Source: Alopecurus myosuroides (taxonomy: Eukaryota; Streptophyta; Magnoliopsida; Poales; Poaceae). From it: a stretch of DNA of 64,000 bases. The position numbers were made by a program, and so were the translations under genes. Positions 23,049-33,521 of the stretch are shown piece after piece. Each line of letters begins with the position of its first letter. Positions within the stretch are counted from its first letter, which is position 1. The stretch lies in NCBI GenBank assembly GCA_028641055.1, contig CM054059.1:112170263-112234262 (forward strand), read 5' to 3'. The notes under the pieces were generated by a model. The model was given only the letters and a program-made list of their open reading frames with translations. It did not search any database and was not told the origin of the DNA.

Positions 23049-23230
23049 ACCTTTAGTCCCGGTTCGTGTCGCCAACCGGGACTAAAGGCTCGTTCTGCGC
23101 GGGAACGGAAACGCCGCGAAAAATTTCACCTTTAGTCCCGGTTCGTGACACCAACCGGGACTAAAGGCCCGCGGAGGGTACCCCAGGGGACCTTTAGTCC
23201 CGGTTGGTGACACCAACCGGGACTAAAGGC
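23049..23230. repeat. Internal cluster of 'TTTAGTCCCGG' fold-backs
   Basis: Three units lie at 23050-23089, 23128-23167 and 23191-23229. The last has perfect 19-bp arms (CCTTTAGTCCCGGTTGGTG / complement) separated by one base. They are the same motif as the subterminal repeats but lie 5-6 kb from either end, directly before the promoter of the third gene. Confidence 0.85.
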
Positions 23231-23235
23231 TGGCC

Positions 23236-23244
23236 CTATATATT
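23236..23244 (+). promoter_or_regulatory. TATA box of the C48-protease gene
   Basis: CTATATATT lies six bases after the last internal fold-back. Downstream is a CpG-rich leader (23260-23640) and then the gene at 24140. Confidence 0.55.
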
Positions 23245-24139
23245 CCCGGCCCCAAAATTTTCTACGTCCAAACCCTCGTCTTCCTCGCGCCGGCGCCCTG
23301 CTCGTCGATTCCGTCGTCGTCGCCCGATTCCGTCGTCGTCGCCTGCGAGAGTACCGCGTCGTCGCCGTCGCCGTCGACCACGCCCTTCTCTCCACCGCCT
23401 CCGCCCTGCTCCGGCCCCGCCCCGTCGCCGTCTCCGGTAGGTTCCCCGCGGGCCTCGCGCCGCCCTCGAACCAGCGCCGCCCTCCCGCTCTCGAGAGGGG
23501 ACCACGAACCAACGCCGCCCTCGCCGCGGGCCTCGCGCCGCCCTTGAACCCTTCCCCGTGGCCGGAAACCCTTCCCCGTGGCCGTAATCGCCGGAGATAG
23601 AGAGCATAAACTGCCACACCGCCGGCCACAGTGTCACGCCAGGGTGACGTCATCATGACGCCAGGGGCCCACTGTATATGGAATTACAGAAAATAATTAA
23701 ATCTTCTAAATTAAACAACTTTTAATTTATAATTCCAAAAATTATGGAAAAATATGCGAAATGTTCGTAAAAATGTAAGCTATCTGTTTATATCATTTTC
23801 AATCATGTTTGACAAAGTTCAAAATGAGACCATATTTGAATTTGAGTTAAATTCATTAAAATAATGAAAATAAGTTTTAATTCAATAAATTCAGAATATT
23901 AAGTGTAATATACCAAAATGACCAGAAAAGCAAATGCAACGTAGCTATGGGGTTCTCCAAATCATTTGAGAAACTAATCTTGGACACACCTCTAAAGTAT
24001 GGTTTTCCCCCTCCGGTGGTCATCGTTCTTCCACCAGAGTGACATATGGCGGTCAATTTGAGAAAGAGGGTGTAATATTTGCTAAGTCTCCTATATACTT
24101 AATTAATTTTTACTATATGCATGTCTGCAGGAGTGACAT
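23245..24139 (+). other. GC-rich 5' leader and probable intron of the C48-protease gene
   Basis: 23260-23640 is very CpG-rich (repeated TCGTCG, CGCCGCC), like a grass 5' UTR; long open frames here on both strands are products of composition. 23650-24125 is AT-rich and intron-like. A plausible acceptor (CTGCAG at 24126-24131) lies just before the start ATG. Donor not fixed. Confidence 0.4.
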
Positions 24140-27100
24140 ATGGCGGACAATGGAGCCTTGCCGTATACGGATCAGGAGGCTGAAGGTATTATATACGGCA
24201 TGATAGCCAACCAGAACCCTTATGTGCCGGGCCCAGAAGATGAGCAACAAGACGATGTAGTCTCTTCTTATCTGAACCTTGATGATCAAGAACGTGGAGG
24301 AACGGACATTGTCGATGATGAAACAGGTGAAGGAACGGACATTGTCGATGATCAAGGAGGTGAAGGAATGGACATTGATGACGGAGGTCAACCGTCGACA
24401 AACGACGATCTCCAATTGCAAAGAACAACCACCTCCGGCGAGGTATATATATATATACATTGGGACTCTCGTGATACAAACTTACTGAAATGTGAATACA
24501 TATGCACTAACGCGCGCGACTCTCTTTCTTATTTTAGCCCTCGGCCGGATCTAGTATGACAAAGCGTGGCAAATCCAAGTCGATGAAAGATGGAGAAACA
24601 TATACCATCGAATCAGTCAGTGAAATCGGCAAGCCCCTACAGCACACCACAAAGTTTATCAACCAATGCGGAGTCATTGTTAGAGACACCGTCCCGATCA
24701 CCGTCCAGGAATGGAAGGAGCCAAAGAAAGCACGTCTTGGTTTCAGTTATGTCGACGAGAGAACGAAAAATATTATGTTTAGAAAGCTTATTGCACATTT
24801 CATTCTACCTCCGGAATACAAAAAAAAATGAATTCGGTGAGGAGGTTCCGGGTGGACGTCAGAGGAGGAGGATAGTCAAAGAGTTCGCTTTTCAGAAGAT
24901 GGCCGAAGCATTCCGGAACTTCAAGAAAAAATTGTTCCATGAATATGTCAGCAAGGGCAAGACTCCGATTTTCACTGGACAACATGAGAAACTGAGAGAT
25001 GATTGGACAGAATTTGTGACGCAACATAAATTGGAGCATTTCAAGGAAATGTCGGCAAAAAATAAGGCTAATGCGGAAAAGAAACAGTACCATCATGTTA
25101 TGGGGCCAGGAGGATACCGCGTTTCGGCGCCTAAGTGGCAGGCAATGGAGGACGGCCTGAGGGCAAGAGGAATTCGTCTAGGTACAGAGGGATGGGACGA
25201 AAGAGCCAAAATGTGGTGGTACGGGCATGGGGGATCGCTAGACCCGGAGACAGGGGAGTGTGTTCACCGGCAGAAAAAGTTTGCTCCCACAAAAGACCTT
25301 GTTGACGCAATGACCAAAGCTCAACAGGGCGTGCTCACGTGCAACAGAGAGAGAGACCAACTGACCCATGCCCTCGGGAATCCTGAACACGGAGGACATA
25401 TACGAGGCAAAGGCAGATTGCTGTGGAAAGTAGGGTTTTCCCAGGAGGGTGACCCGTACTGTTACAGAAGCCGTAAGAGAGGTACGGACCGGGCTGCAGA
25501 TCAAATGTCGCATCTTGCAATGGAAGTCAGTGAGCTGAAGAAGATCGTGGCGGGAATACTTGAGAAAGAAAAAGCGTCGGCTGCAGGGCCGCATGAAGAT
25601 GCAGCGGATCTCGGAAGCCAGCATCAGCTGAGAAGCAGCGTGGCTTCCACGGAGGCCCCGACTCCAGGTGCTAATGCACCGATGATCAAGAGTCGTGCAC
25701 CGGAGCCTCACTACCCCGTGGATGATGTAAAGGAGATGAAAGAATGTGATCTGCATTATCCCGTGGGGAACATTTCCATGAAGGTAGCTACCGGCAGTGC
25801 TTTACCCTATACACCTGGAGCACTCCATCACAACAACCCCATTCCATATGGCTATGCTCGTGTCACGGTGGAAGACATAGTCCAAGCGTTTGAGGACCTG
25901 GAGATTGACATAGCTACACCCGAAGGGGAGAGAAGACTTGGAGATGTCAAGCGCCAGTTCATTCTATGGAAAAAGAAGTACATAGTGTTTCCAGGCGAGA
26001 CGCCAAGGCTAACAAGTCCACCCCCCTCCGATGGTGCAGGTGCTGGTGGTGGTGGTGGTGCTGGTTCACCTACGCCTGCTTCACGCCATTCGACGCCGTC
26101 CCCCGATCCACAATCTCCGGCGGGTATCCCGATTCCTCCTCCGGCGGTTAAGCAGCCGTCGCCCCCCATTCCTCCTCCGGAGGAAAAGCAGCCGTCTCCC
26201 CCCATTCCTCCTCCGGAGGATAAGCAGACGTCGCCCCCCATTCCTCCTCCAGCGAAGAAACAGAAGCAGGCGGACAGCAAGGGAACCTGCTCTTTGTCTA
26301 TTAACCCGGAGCCTTATGTAGCTAAGACCACACGGGTACCGGAGCCATCACTGAAGCCTCTCCCCCCAAGGCCTTGGGAACTTAGTGATGCTGAAACCAC
26401 ATTGGCCGTGAAGGCTGAAGTTGAGAAATGGAAGGCCCGTCAGAAGGCGCTAAAGGAGCCTGAGCCCAAGGAAGTATTCCCTCCGATTGTAGACAAGTGG
26501 GCTACGGGTTTTTTGTCGACAGTGTCCCAAGCCGAGAATAATTTTCCTAAAGACTATGATATTGAACTTCGTAAGCAAGCAAAAATATTGGAGGAGGAGA
26601 AAGCAAAAATATTGGACAAGGAGAAAGGAAAAGGAAAAAGAAAAAAAAGTGGGAAACAAGTTGACCAGCTCGGGATGCAGAGTAAACAATCGATCCCCCC
26701 GCTCATAGCGAAAGCCGCTCCGGAACAGGACCCCGAGGTCATAAATGCTGTGGCAGGAATGGGATTGACTGTAGCTACTGCCATGGAAAATGCGTCCGAG
26801 GCCGGTATGTCTCTTCGTCTCTTTTTAGGCCTAGACGATGCGCCAATGGCTGAGGTAGCATTACAATATGAGAAGAAAGGGCCTCTCGTCGAGCCTACGA
26901 AGGAAAAGGATCTACCACCACAAATGCAAAGTCTGCTACATTGGTACAAACAATTCATAACATGGACCGACAAAGAATTTGTGTATGTGGATTATACAGA
27001 GGAGCACCACACCAAAAAGTACTCTGTAACAGTTGAGATGAGTGAATTGTTCCAGCTGTTCAATCTGCGCGAGCTCGACAAATCTATCCTGAGTTGCTAC

Positions 27101-28033
27101 GTTCTGTAAGTGATTTATTTCTACCTCATCTCGTTCTTCATTGCCTACACTATATACATATATAGTCCTAATTAACTATATTAATTGTTGCGTACGCTAT
27201 TATGCAGATTGAAGATTTGGGAATGCAGAATAAGACTCATCCATGATGTTGGGTTCATTGACCCACAAAACATTAATGGAACTATGTTAGAACGTCACCC
27301 CAAAGACGTGGAGAAAGACTTGTACAATTTTCTTAAAAAGCATGAATCCAAAAGTTATATTCTATTTCCTTACCATTTTGGGTGAGTGTTTCTCTCATGT
27401 TCCCATTCTCTTTTGTTTACTCCATACATGGTATGTCTAATTGATAAGTTATGCATGACTGTGCATCTAACGTGTCCGCAGGTTCCACTGGATTCTGCTA
27501 AAAATTGATCTTCATAGCTCCATAGTTTTTATCATTGACTCTATGAATTCAAATACAGATCTTTGGATCGACATGAGAAAAATGATGCAAAGGTAATTAT
27601 TTTCAATCATTTGCGCTCTATATCGATCGGTCTCTTTTGTTCATTTCCTAATATGCAGTAGCTAATAACTCCCTTGTTCATTTAATTTTATTTGCAATGT
27701 AGAGTTTGGAGACGGTTCTCACTTGGACATGTCGGTGGATTCAAACATGAGCTAAAATTTAAAAATATGGTCAAAGGTGTGGATAAGCAGCCACCGGGGA
27801 CCGGTCTATGTGGATACTATGTCTGTGAGAACACACGGAAAGAAATCTCTGATAGGAAGAAGGACGAGACCACGCGGAAGGGTCTCAATAACGTGCGGAA
27901 GGCGCTTACTCCAGAAGCTCGCTTCCGACCAATTCAAGAGAAAATAGCAGGATTTTTCCTTAGGCATGTCATCGATAAGAAAGGAGAGTACCATGCGTCC
28001 ACCGACGATGACTATTATACGCATCAGCCCTGA
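24140..28033 (+). pseudogene. Five-exon CACTA gene: coiled-coil/Pro-rich protein with C-terminal Ulp1-like C48 protease, one frameshift
   Basis: Exons 24140-24442, 24538-27105, 27208-27381, 27482-27592 and 27703-28033 have GT-AG borders and matching phases (0,2,2,2), for about 1161 codons. An acidic N-terminus is followed by a region like plant En/Spm-family transposon proteins (RLIAHFILPPEYKKK; KWQAMEDGLRARGIRLGTEG), a four-fold PPIPPPE-type Pro repeat (26130-26260), a Lys/Glu coiled coil and the C48 fold. The protease residues are visible: His in FHW (27486-27488), Asp in IIDS (27537-27539), Gln in KQPPG (27788-27790), Cys in GLCGYY (27809-27811). The only lesion seen is a one-base excess in a run of nine A (24820-24828), which shifts the frame. 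It could be a recent mutation or a sequencing error. Ulp1 enzymes cleave SUMO-like conjugates; the role in CACTA is unknown. Confidence 0.82.
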
Positions 28034-28340
28034 GTACTTTGAAACTTGTTCGAATTTGTGTATGGTCATCCATCTTAATTGTGTAATATGGAAACTTGTT
28101 CGAGGTTGTATATATGGTCACCCGATATTGAATATATATTATATATTCCTATTGAATTCTCCTTGTTTGAAATTTCATATATATATATATATTCATGTAT
28201 ATAGTATCGTAAAATATATATATATGTGTACTGAAACTTCATCACAATTAAAATAAAATACAAAATAAAATATAAAAGAAATAAAACAAAACAAATTAAA
28301 AAGCAACCAGGTTTAGGGGGCCTAAAACCCTAAACCTGCG
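28034..28340. other. AT-rich 3' flank of the C48-protease gene
   Basis: Repeated 'GAAACTTGTTCGA' and TATATA runs (28170-28225) are present, followed by a purine/A-rich stretch. It would contain the gene's 3' UTR. No other feature is seen. Confidence 0.5.
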
Positions 28341-28534
28341 CAGGTTTTCAGTCCCGGTTAGCCACAAGAACCGGGACTAAAGGTCCTCCCCCGCGACGGA
28401 CTTCTGGCGCCCACGTGGACGGGCCTTTAGTCCCGGTCCGTAAGTGGCGGGACTATAGGGGGGGGTCTTTAGTCGCGCATAGCTAGTCCCGGTTGCGCGG
28501 CCGGGACTACTGGCCCTGGCAAACCGGGACTATA
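28341..28534. repeat. 3' subterminal inverted repeats of the CACTA element
   Basis: Several 'AGTCCCGGTT' and 'AACCGGGACTA' motifs occur: 28350-28383, 28421-28458 and 28467-28534. They match the units at the 5' end. Confidence 0.8.
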
Positions 28535-28553
28535 GGCCTATTTTCTACCAGTG
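28535..28553 (-). repeat. 3' terminal inverted repeat of the CACTA element
   Basis: GGCCTATTTTCTACCAGTG is the exact complement of the 5' TIR and is followed by target copy CCA (28554-28556). Confidence 0.95.
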
Positions 28554-28790
28554 CCAACACCCCCGATTAATATGTGATAGATAAGTTCTGTCGCATCCAG
28601 CGGAGGATCTGCACGATAATCAAGTCGGATGTCATCACTCGGGGTGGCTTGTTCTTCCACGACCACACACCACCGAGCAATCATGACATAGAAGCACACC
28701 TACTTGCGCAACGTGACATCCGGACATTCAACATGCTCGGGGGCGTTCGTCCGTTCCCGCCGAGACCACTGGATGGACAAAATGTTAGTA
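28554..28790 (+). pseudogene. 3' end of the split En/Spm-type C48 gene
   Basis: Removing the CACTA and one CCA joins ATGGC at 16991-16996 to the next codons (AAC ACC CCC GAT) in frame. A TAA follows at once (28569-28571). Beyond it the frame continues as IDKFCRIQRRICTIIKSD and PPSNHDIEAHLLAQRDIRTF to a probable splice donor after GGACAAAAT (about 28788). The piece fixes the orientation and age order: gene first, decay and CACTA insertion later. Confidence 0.65.
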
Positions 28791-28966
28791 TAAACTTGAT
28801 GCTTTACTTTCCAATGCATAGAATCTCTATAAACTTGCATCATATAAATGTTAGTCCTTTACTTGTCGTGTTTTATTGATAAACCTTGATGCTTCTATTT
28901 TTGTATAGTTATTTGCAGTCTATTATCAATTTCCATGCTAACCACATATTTTTGTCTTGTGCACAG

Positions 28967-29218
28967 ATGACATGGTATGTTGTGTATAAGGGTAGGGTTA
29001 CTGGAGTATACGAGAATTGGGAACACTGCCGGAGACAGGTGCACAGTTTCAACGGCAACAGGTATAAGGGGTGCAACACCATGGTGGAGGCGGAAGCTCG
29101 ATACACCACTTATCTAGCGATAGAGAATACGGAGACGACGAGGGCCCGCATGACCACCTTCTCCATCGCCGTGTTGATACTCCTTGTGTTGATGCTACTA
29201 TTTGCAGTACTTGTCTAG
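28967..29218 (+). CDS. Small viroplasmin/RNase H1 hybrid-binding-like protein with C-terminal membrane segment
   Basis: An 83-codon frame starts MTWYVVYKGRVTGVYENWE right after a good acceptor (TTGTGCACAG), so it may be the last exon of the gene before it. The first 50 residues match the hybrid-binding domain shared by RNase H1 N-termini and caulimovirus protein VI: YVVYKGR..GVY..W..C..QV..F.G..YKG..T..EAEARY. The last 20 residues (FSIAVLILLVLMLLFAVLV) are a hydrophobic, membrane-type helix after a basic patch. The domain binds RNA-DNA hybrids in RNase H1. I see no stop or shift. Such ORFs occur at the end of some grass CACTA elements (from memory). Confidence 0.6.
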   Translation: MTWYVVYKGRVTGVYENWEHCRRQVHSFNGNRYKGCNTMVEAEARYTTYLAIENTETTRARMTTFSIAVLILLVLMLLFAVLV

Positions 29219-29419
29219 CTAAAACTTTGAGAGTATTGTTGAACTATCTCGAATAGAGACTACGTAATATAAACTTGTGTATTATGTGTTGATGATTGAT
29301 ACTATCGAATGCCTACTAGTTGACCATGCTATCTAATGCCATTTTGGAATCTGTTATTTACTATATATTTCTTGTATATTTCTGTTAAATATGTGTCTGT
29401 CAATTCCTATCTAGAAAAA
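29219..29419. other. Short non-coding stretch before the old CACTA end
   Basis: AT-rich sequence with repeated GTGTTGATGATTGATAC-like text. No gene is seen. Confidence 0.4.
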
Positions 29420-29699
29420 ACCTGTTATTTTTCCCCAGGTACAAATTACCCCAGGCTCATAAGAAGTTATACCCCAGGCAAATATTTACCCTAGGCGCAT
29501 AAATTCCAATTCGCCCAAGCTAGTGGATACTGCAGGCGCACAAAACCTATTCGCCAACGCTATATTGAGATACTACAGCCACAACTGTTTATTCGCGTGC
29601 GGTAATGCAATACCACTAGCGTGTAGGTCCCAGGCGAACAGGACTTCGCCTGCGGTAGGCACATATTGTTCGCCTCCAGTAAGATTTTCCCTAATAGTG
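29420..29699 (+). repeat. 3' terminal region of the old CACTA-like element
   Basis: The motifs CCCCAGG and GGCGCA(T/C)A repeat every 20-30 bases (29435-29640), and the block ends in TTTTCCCTAATAGTG (29685-29699), the complement of a CACTATTAGGGAAAA-type terminus. The matching left terminus was not found; the element is probably truncated at its 5' side. Confidence 0.5.
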
Positions 29700-29780
29700 T
29701 AGGATAAGCAACCACATCTGGATATTCGATCTAATCGGCATCATAATCTCGTGTAGCAAAATCGTCTTCTCCCCCTAATT

Positions 29781-30413
29781 CTATGTCCTCCTGGTCGCTA
29801 ACCTATGTATCATACTAAAGAAGGAGTTTCTCAGTGCCGGTATTTCTACCATACATGAAGGTCTGATATTGGCGGTCCTCTTTTGCCGAGACTCTTTGTA
29901 AACAATATGTACCAACATCAACACAGTGCTACTAGCCAACTGTTTACCCCACATCAGGGCCGAAGCCTCATTATTCCTAAGGTTTACAAAATTGTCGTGT
30001 TTACTGTCATAGTATCTAGCAACGAATTCCTCGTTCCGTGCACATGGGAAATTCCCAAATTCCATGCGCAAATCATTTAAAGTTAATTCTACTGCGTCTA
30101 CTGTCAGTACATACATGAAACCACCGCTAACAGTAATTCTACCGTCTGTGCGACACCCCTGGCGAATCATCAGAAGAAATCCGGATGCACCAGACGTCCT
30201 ACGTACATTAAGAACCGCATACAACATCGCGATTACGGATCGCACCAGCTAAATTACTTTGAACAAATATTATAGATATAATTTGGTTCTTATTTACTCT
30301 AGCGGTGCGACGAACAGCTGCTTCACCTGACTCCATAGTTGCAAACCTCGGCTGCCGGCCTCCACTAACATGGTGTCAGCCCCGCCCACGATCCGCAACT
30401 CTACGGAGTCCAT
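29781..30413 (-). CDS. Two-exon minus-strand ORF, unrecognised, probably a gene fragment
   Basis: Exon one 30413-30327 (MDSVELRIVGGADTML...) ends in a consensus CAG/GTGAAG donor. Exon two 30248-29781 begins after TAATTTAG and continues in phase (MLYAVLNVRRTSGASGFLLM, FGNFPCARNEEFVARYYDS, SALMWGKQLASSTVLMLVHI) to a TAG, for 184 residues in total. Composition is clearly protein-like and no transposon domain is seen. An alternative reading starts inside exon one (ATG at about 30337, MESGEAAVRRTARVNK), and then the two parts would be pieces of a larger gene with an internal deletion. It stands just outside the old CACTA, 82 bases beyond its terminus. I do not recognise the family. Confidence 0.4.
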
Positions 30414-30679
30414 CTCGATGACGAGATCCCCCGCGCCGATCAATAGAGCAGAGCATAGGAGCAGGCGCCGTCAGAGGCGTATGGGGGGCGCGGCGGATTT
30501 CACTGTCCTAAAATGGACTGCGCCGGTGAGGAGGGGGGAAGGGAGATCTTGCACCAAAAACGAAAAAAGGTACACAAAAATGGCTTCCTTGGATCCTCGA
30601 GCTGGGGGCCAAAGAGTCGTGTATGATGGTGGCCATAGAAATGAAGAGAAATCGAGGAGTATAGGGGACCAAGTGTAAG

Positions 30680-31200
30680 ACTACGTTCTAATTAAACTAA
30701 TTCCCCCCAGCAATTAACTTCAAGTTAGCCACATGAAATGACAAACGGCGGCATTAAGTCCTTGGACCGAGCCATGTGATCAAAAAGTTCATCTAGCTGT
30801 GTACATCATAAATACTGTACAAAATTAGTAGCTTAAACTCAATTTAGCAAACTTTAGAGGCACTCTACTAATACATGTGAAAGTCAGTGATACAGTCGTA
30901 ATAACATTCAGACTATCCGAGTTAGATTTCCCATGAAACTTTGCGCGCGAGACTTGGCTGCCCAGCTGGCTATATATTTGTCCCAACAATTCAAAAGAAC
31001 TTCTGCGGCTGTTTTTCAAACAAGTCCGCCGCCTTACTTATTTCACATGGGCCTTCGGTTTGTCCGTCTTTAGCCCGCCATAAATGCCGAGGCGGGCCAT
31101 TTCCTCGCCTGCCTATGCAATTATGGGAAGCGCACAGTTTTTTTACACGCCTATGATCGACGAATATCTGAGCCGGGCTTTTCTTTAGAGGCGTCTTATC
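30680..31200. other. Unassigned sequence
   Basis: No gene, repeat or terminus is recognised; mixed composition. Confidence 0.3.
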
Positions 31201-32927
31201 TTCACAGACCGAACGAGGGATAGCGTTTCCGAGTCTGTTCTTTTTTTCACGGGAATATTAGTGAACGTTCTAATTAGATGCTCTAATCTAATTAGAGAGG
31301 TTCTAATTAGAGGCTTTTATTAAGTTAGAGGGTCTCTAATTATTCTGAGAGAAAGAAATAGAGAGGCATGAAAGCCAATTGTGTGTCACAAGAATGACGA
31401 GGGTGGGGATTATATAGGGGGACAAGGGAGGGCAGCTGCCTTAGGGAGTAGGTCGGTTTCCCTCCTCTTCCTTTGGCCGCACCAAGTCTCCTAGGAGACT
31501 TCGGATTGGACTATAAGTAGAGTGCAATCCCCCCCTTTTTTCCTTTTTCTTTTTCACACTTATGTATTTCTCAAATAAATTAGGAAAAAATCCCAGAGAA
31601 AGAAAATGCACTTTGTGAGACCATGGGTCCCACCTGGCATTACCTAAAATTAGGGTTTGCCCATAGGAGGAAATATGCTTCCCTCCGGCACTGCCCCATA
31701 TATGGAAAGTCCCTCGGAACCTCATGATCCCTATAGATAAAAGCATCGACCTTCTCTCGAAACATCTCATATCCTTCGTTATATCTCATATAACATTCTG
31801 CCTACACCGGCATTATTTCTCTCTCATGGTAACTTTCCCAAAACGACTCCGATTGAAATCGTACTTGTTTCTGTGATATCGAAATGAAATCTACCATTAC
31901 CTATTTATGTTCGTAAAGTATTTCCAACATCCCGAGACATCCCATGTCCTCTGTAATATCTCTTGAATATTATTTCTATCATGTCAGAATTACCCGAATG
32001 ATACCCTACTCTCCTCCGGACCATCCAATGAAAAAAACAGCCTTTGACTCCTTAAGTGTGTGACCCCTACAGGTTCGATAACCAGTAGACATGATTGGAA
32101 AACATATTTCCCAATCAATAATCAACATCGGGACCGTGGACGTCCATATTGATTCCTATAAGTTGTATGAAGGAAATCTGCTGAACCTGTTGGTTGTTAT
32201 GTAAGTTCCTATTACTTCGCGATACCTATTAGTACCTTGGGACGAGATAAATGATAAGACTATGATTAAACTCTTTAATCACCTTATCACATTATTCCCG
32301 ATATCCGGTATGATTCTTTTTACTCGTTACTCTGACATAGTATCCCCATGACTAGTGTCATGTCCTTGTCTGCGCAGACTTATTTATCGATACTATTTCA
32401 TTGAATGGATCATGAATGTGTCTATCTATTAACTAGAGGAGTAATTCCTAATCTTGAACTATCACAATGAATGAATACTTTCTTGATCACCCAGTGTTAG
32501 CCTTTTTTATCACCTAGTTTACGGTGTGATACTTGACATACCAAAATGAACCTTACGGTAAATATTATTGAATATTCTCATGGTCTAAGGAAGCAAACAA
32601 AACAACCATTCTGTGATGATACTATTTAGAAAAACTAATCTTGTAGTATCTCAACTACTTGGGTGTATCCAGCCACAATGTGGAAACAACATTGTGCTCC
32701 CATTAATATTGACATAAAATATCCATGACCAGGAAAACATGCTCATCTAATATTAATAAGTTTATCTGTGAGACATGACAAAGGTTTATAACGGCGTGTT
32801 TATGTTTTCTACACGTGCGTATGCGTTTTTCTCTGAATCTTATTTAGCGACCATAACAGTTATAGCTTAAAAATATAATACATTAATCATAAACTGATGT
32901 ATTTTATTATCTCTTGGGCATACATCC
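31200..32927 (-). repeat. Probable lone LTR, minus orientation, decayed
   Basis: Read on the minus strand it starts near TTGGATGTATGCCCAAGAG (32927), in the style of TGTTGGATGTATG-type LTRs. It holds a long AT-balanced body and then a CTATATAAT TATA box (about 31410-31420), followed by a CT-rich leader. No coding sequence or partner LTR is near. The lower end is not fixed; TCTAATTAGA-type short repeats crowd 31260-31340. The family resemblance is from memory. Confidence 0.45.
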
Positions 32928-33170
32928 AAAGGTTATGGCGCCATGAGAGGCATTGGAGGCATATGATCATCTTCAGTTGGTGCCATGGAAGGCATGACAC
33001 CACCGCACGGTGCATGTGAGGGATGGGAGAAACTCCAACGAGAGGCATTGGAGGATTGGGTGGCATTGTACCACCACCAGGTGGATTCATGGCTTCAATG
33101 GTTGCTCCCATTCCTTTTACAATTGATGTAATTGAAGACCCATCCGTTCACACCTCTAGTGCAAGCAATC
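32887..33170 (-). other. Short coding-like fragment, Met/Pro/Gly-rich
   Basis: On the minus strand 33111-32887 is open (GATIEAMNPPGGGTMPPNPPM), with a repeated GAGGCATTGGAGG phrase on the plus strand. It may be an exon fragment of a low-complexity host or transposon gene. Start and end are not supported. Confidence 0.2.
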
Positions 33171-33521
33171 CCTAAGTTTTCAACGACAACGAGGGGGTAG
33201 ATGTACGGGAAGAAGAAAAATGAATATCGGTGTGTTTCATGTGTGTGAACTTTAATTTGTCATAAAGTAAGTTGTGGAATTGCTTTTGAACTATGTCGTC
33301 GAGATGAACTATGCCATGTTTAATGATTTTTGTTTGTACTTGTTGGTTTTTCATCCATTGTTCCTTTTTATGCTATTTTCTATTGCATACGTGAATATTT
33401 TAATCAAAGTTCAAAAAGGCGTTGGGCGCAAACTATGCATTTTGCTACCTACTTAGCGCCTTGCAAGCTTAAGGGTTGCTTAGGCGCGCCTAGGCGTTTC
33501 GTACAGTACTGTACGGATAGG
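33171..33521. other. Left flank of the Copia insertion, with palindromes
   Basis: No gene is supported. TAGGCGCGCCTA (33481-33492) and CGTACAGTACTGTACG (33500-33515) are perfect palindromes. The Copia starts at 33522 and the 5 bases before it, ATAGG, correspond to ACAGG after the 3' LTR (61272-61276), one mismatch. Confidence 0.6.

Larger units (their letters stand above)
16999..28553 (+). mobile_element. CACTA (En/Spm) DNA transposon, complete, 11.6 kb
   Basis: The ends are perfect 19-bp inverted repeats, CACTGGTAGAAAATAGGCC (16999-17017) and its complement (28535-28553), flanked by a 3-bp target duplication CCA (16996-16998 and 28554-28556). CACTA termini and 3-bp duplications define the superfamily. 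Inside are a TNP2-type transposase (17562-20886, broken), a 181-residue ORF (22011-22556), a five-exon gene with a C48 protease end (24140-28033), and many 'TTTAGTCCCGGTT' inverted repeats at both ends and upstream of internal TATA boxes. It interrupts the C48 domain of an older pseudogene. With the transposase broken in four places it is not autonomous now. Confidence 0.93.

Noticed and set aside
23204..23656. Long Arg/Pro-rich open frames on both strands
   Set aside because: CpG-rich 5' leader composition opens all frames; there are no domains, and the region sits between a TATA box and the real gene.
28967..29218. Integrated caulimovirus
   Set aside because: Only the hybrid-binding domain shared with RNase H1 is present; no viral movement, coat or polymerase gene is near, and the context is a DNA transposon.
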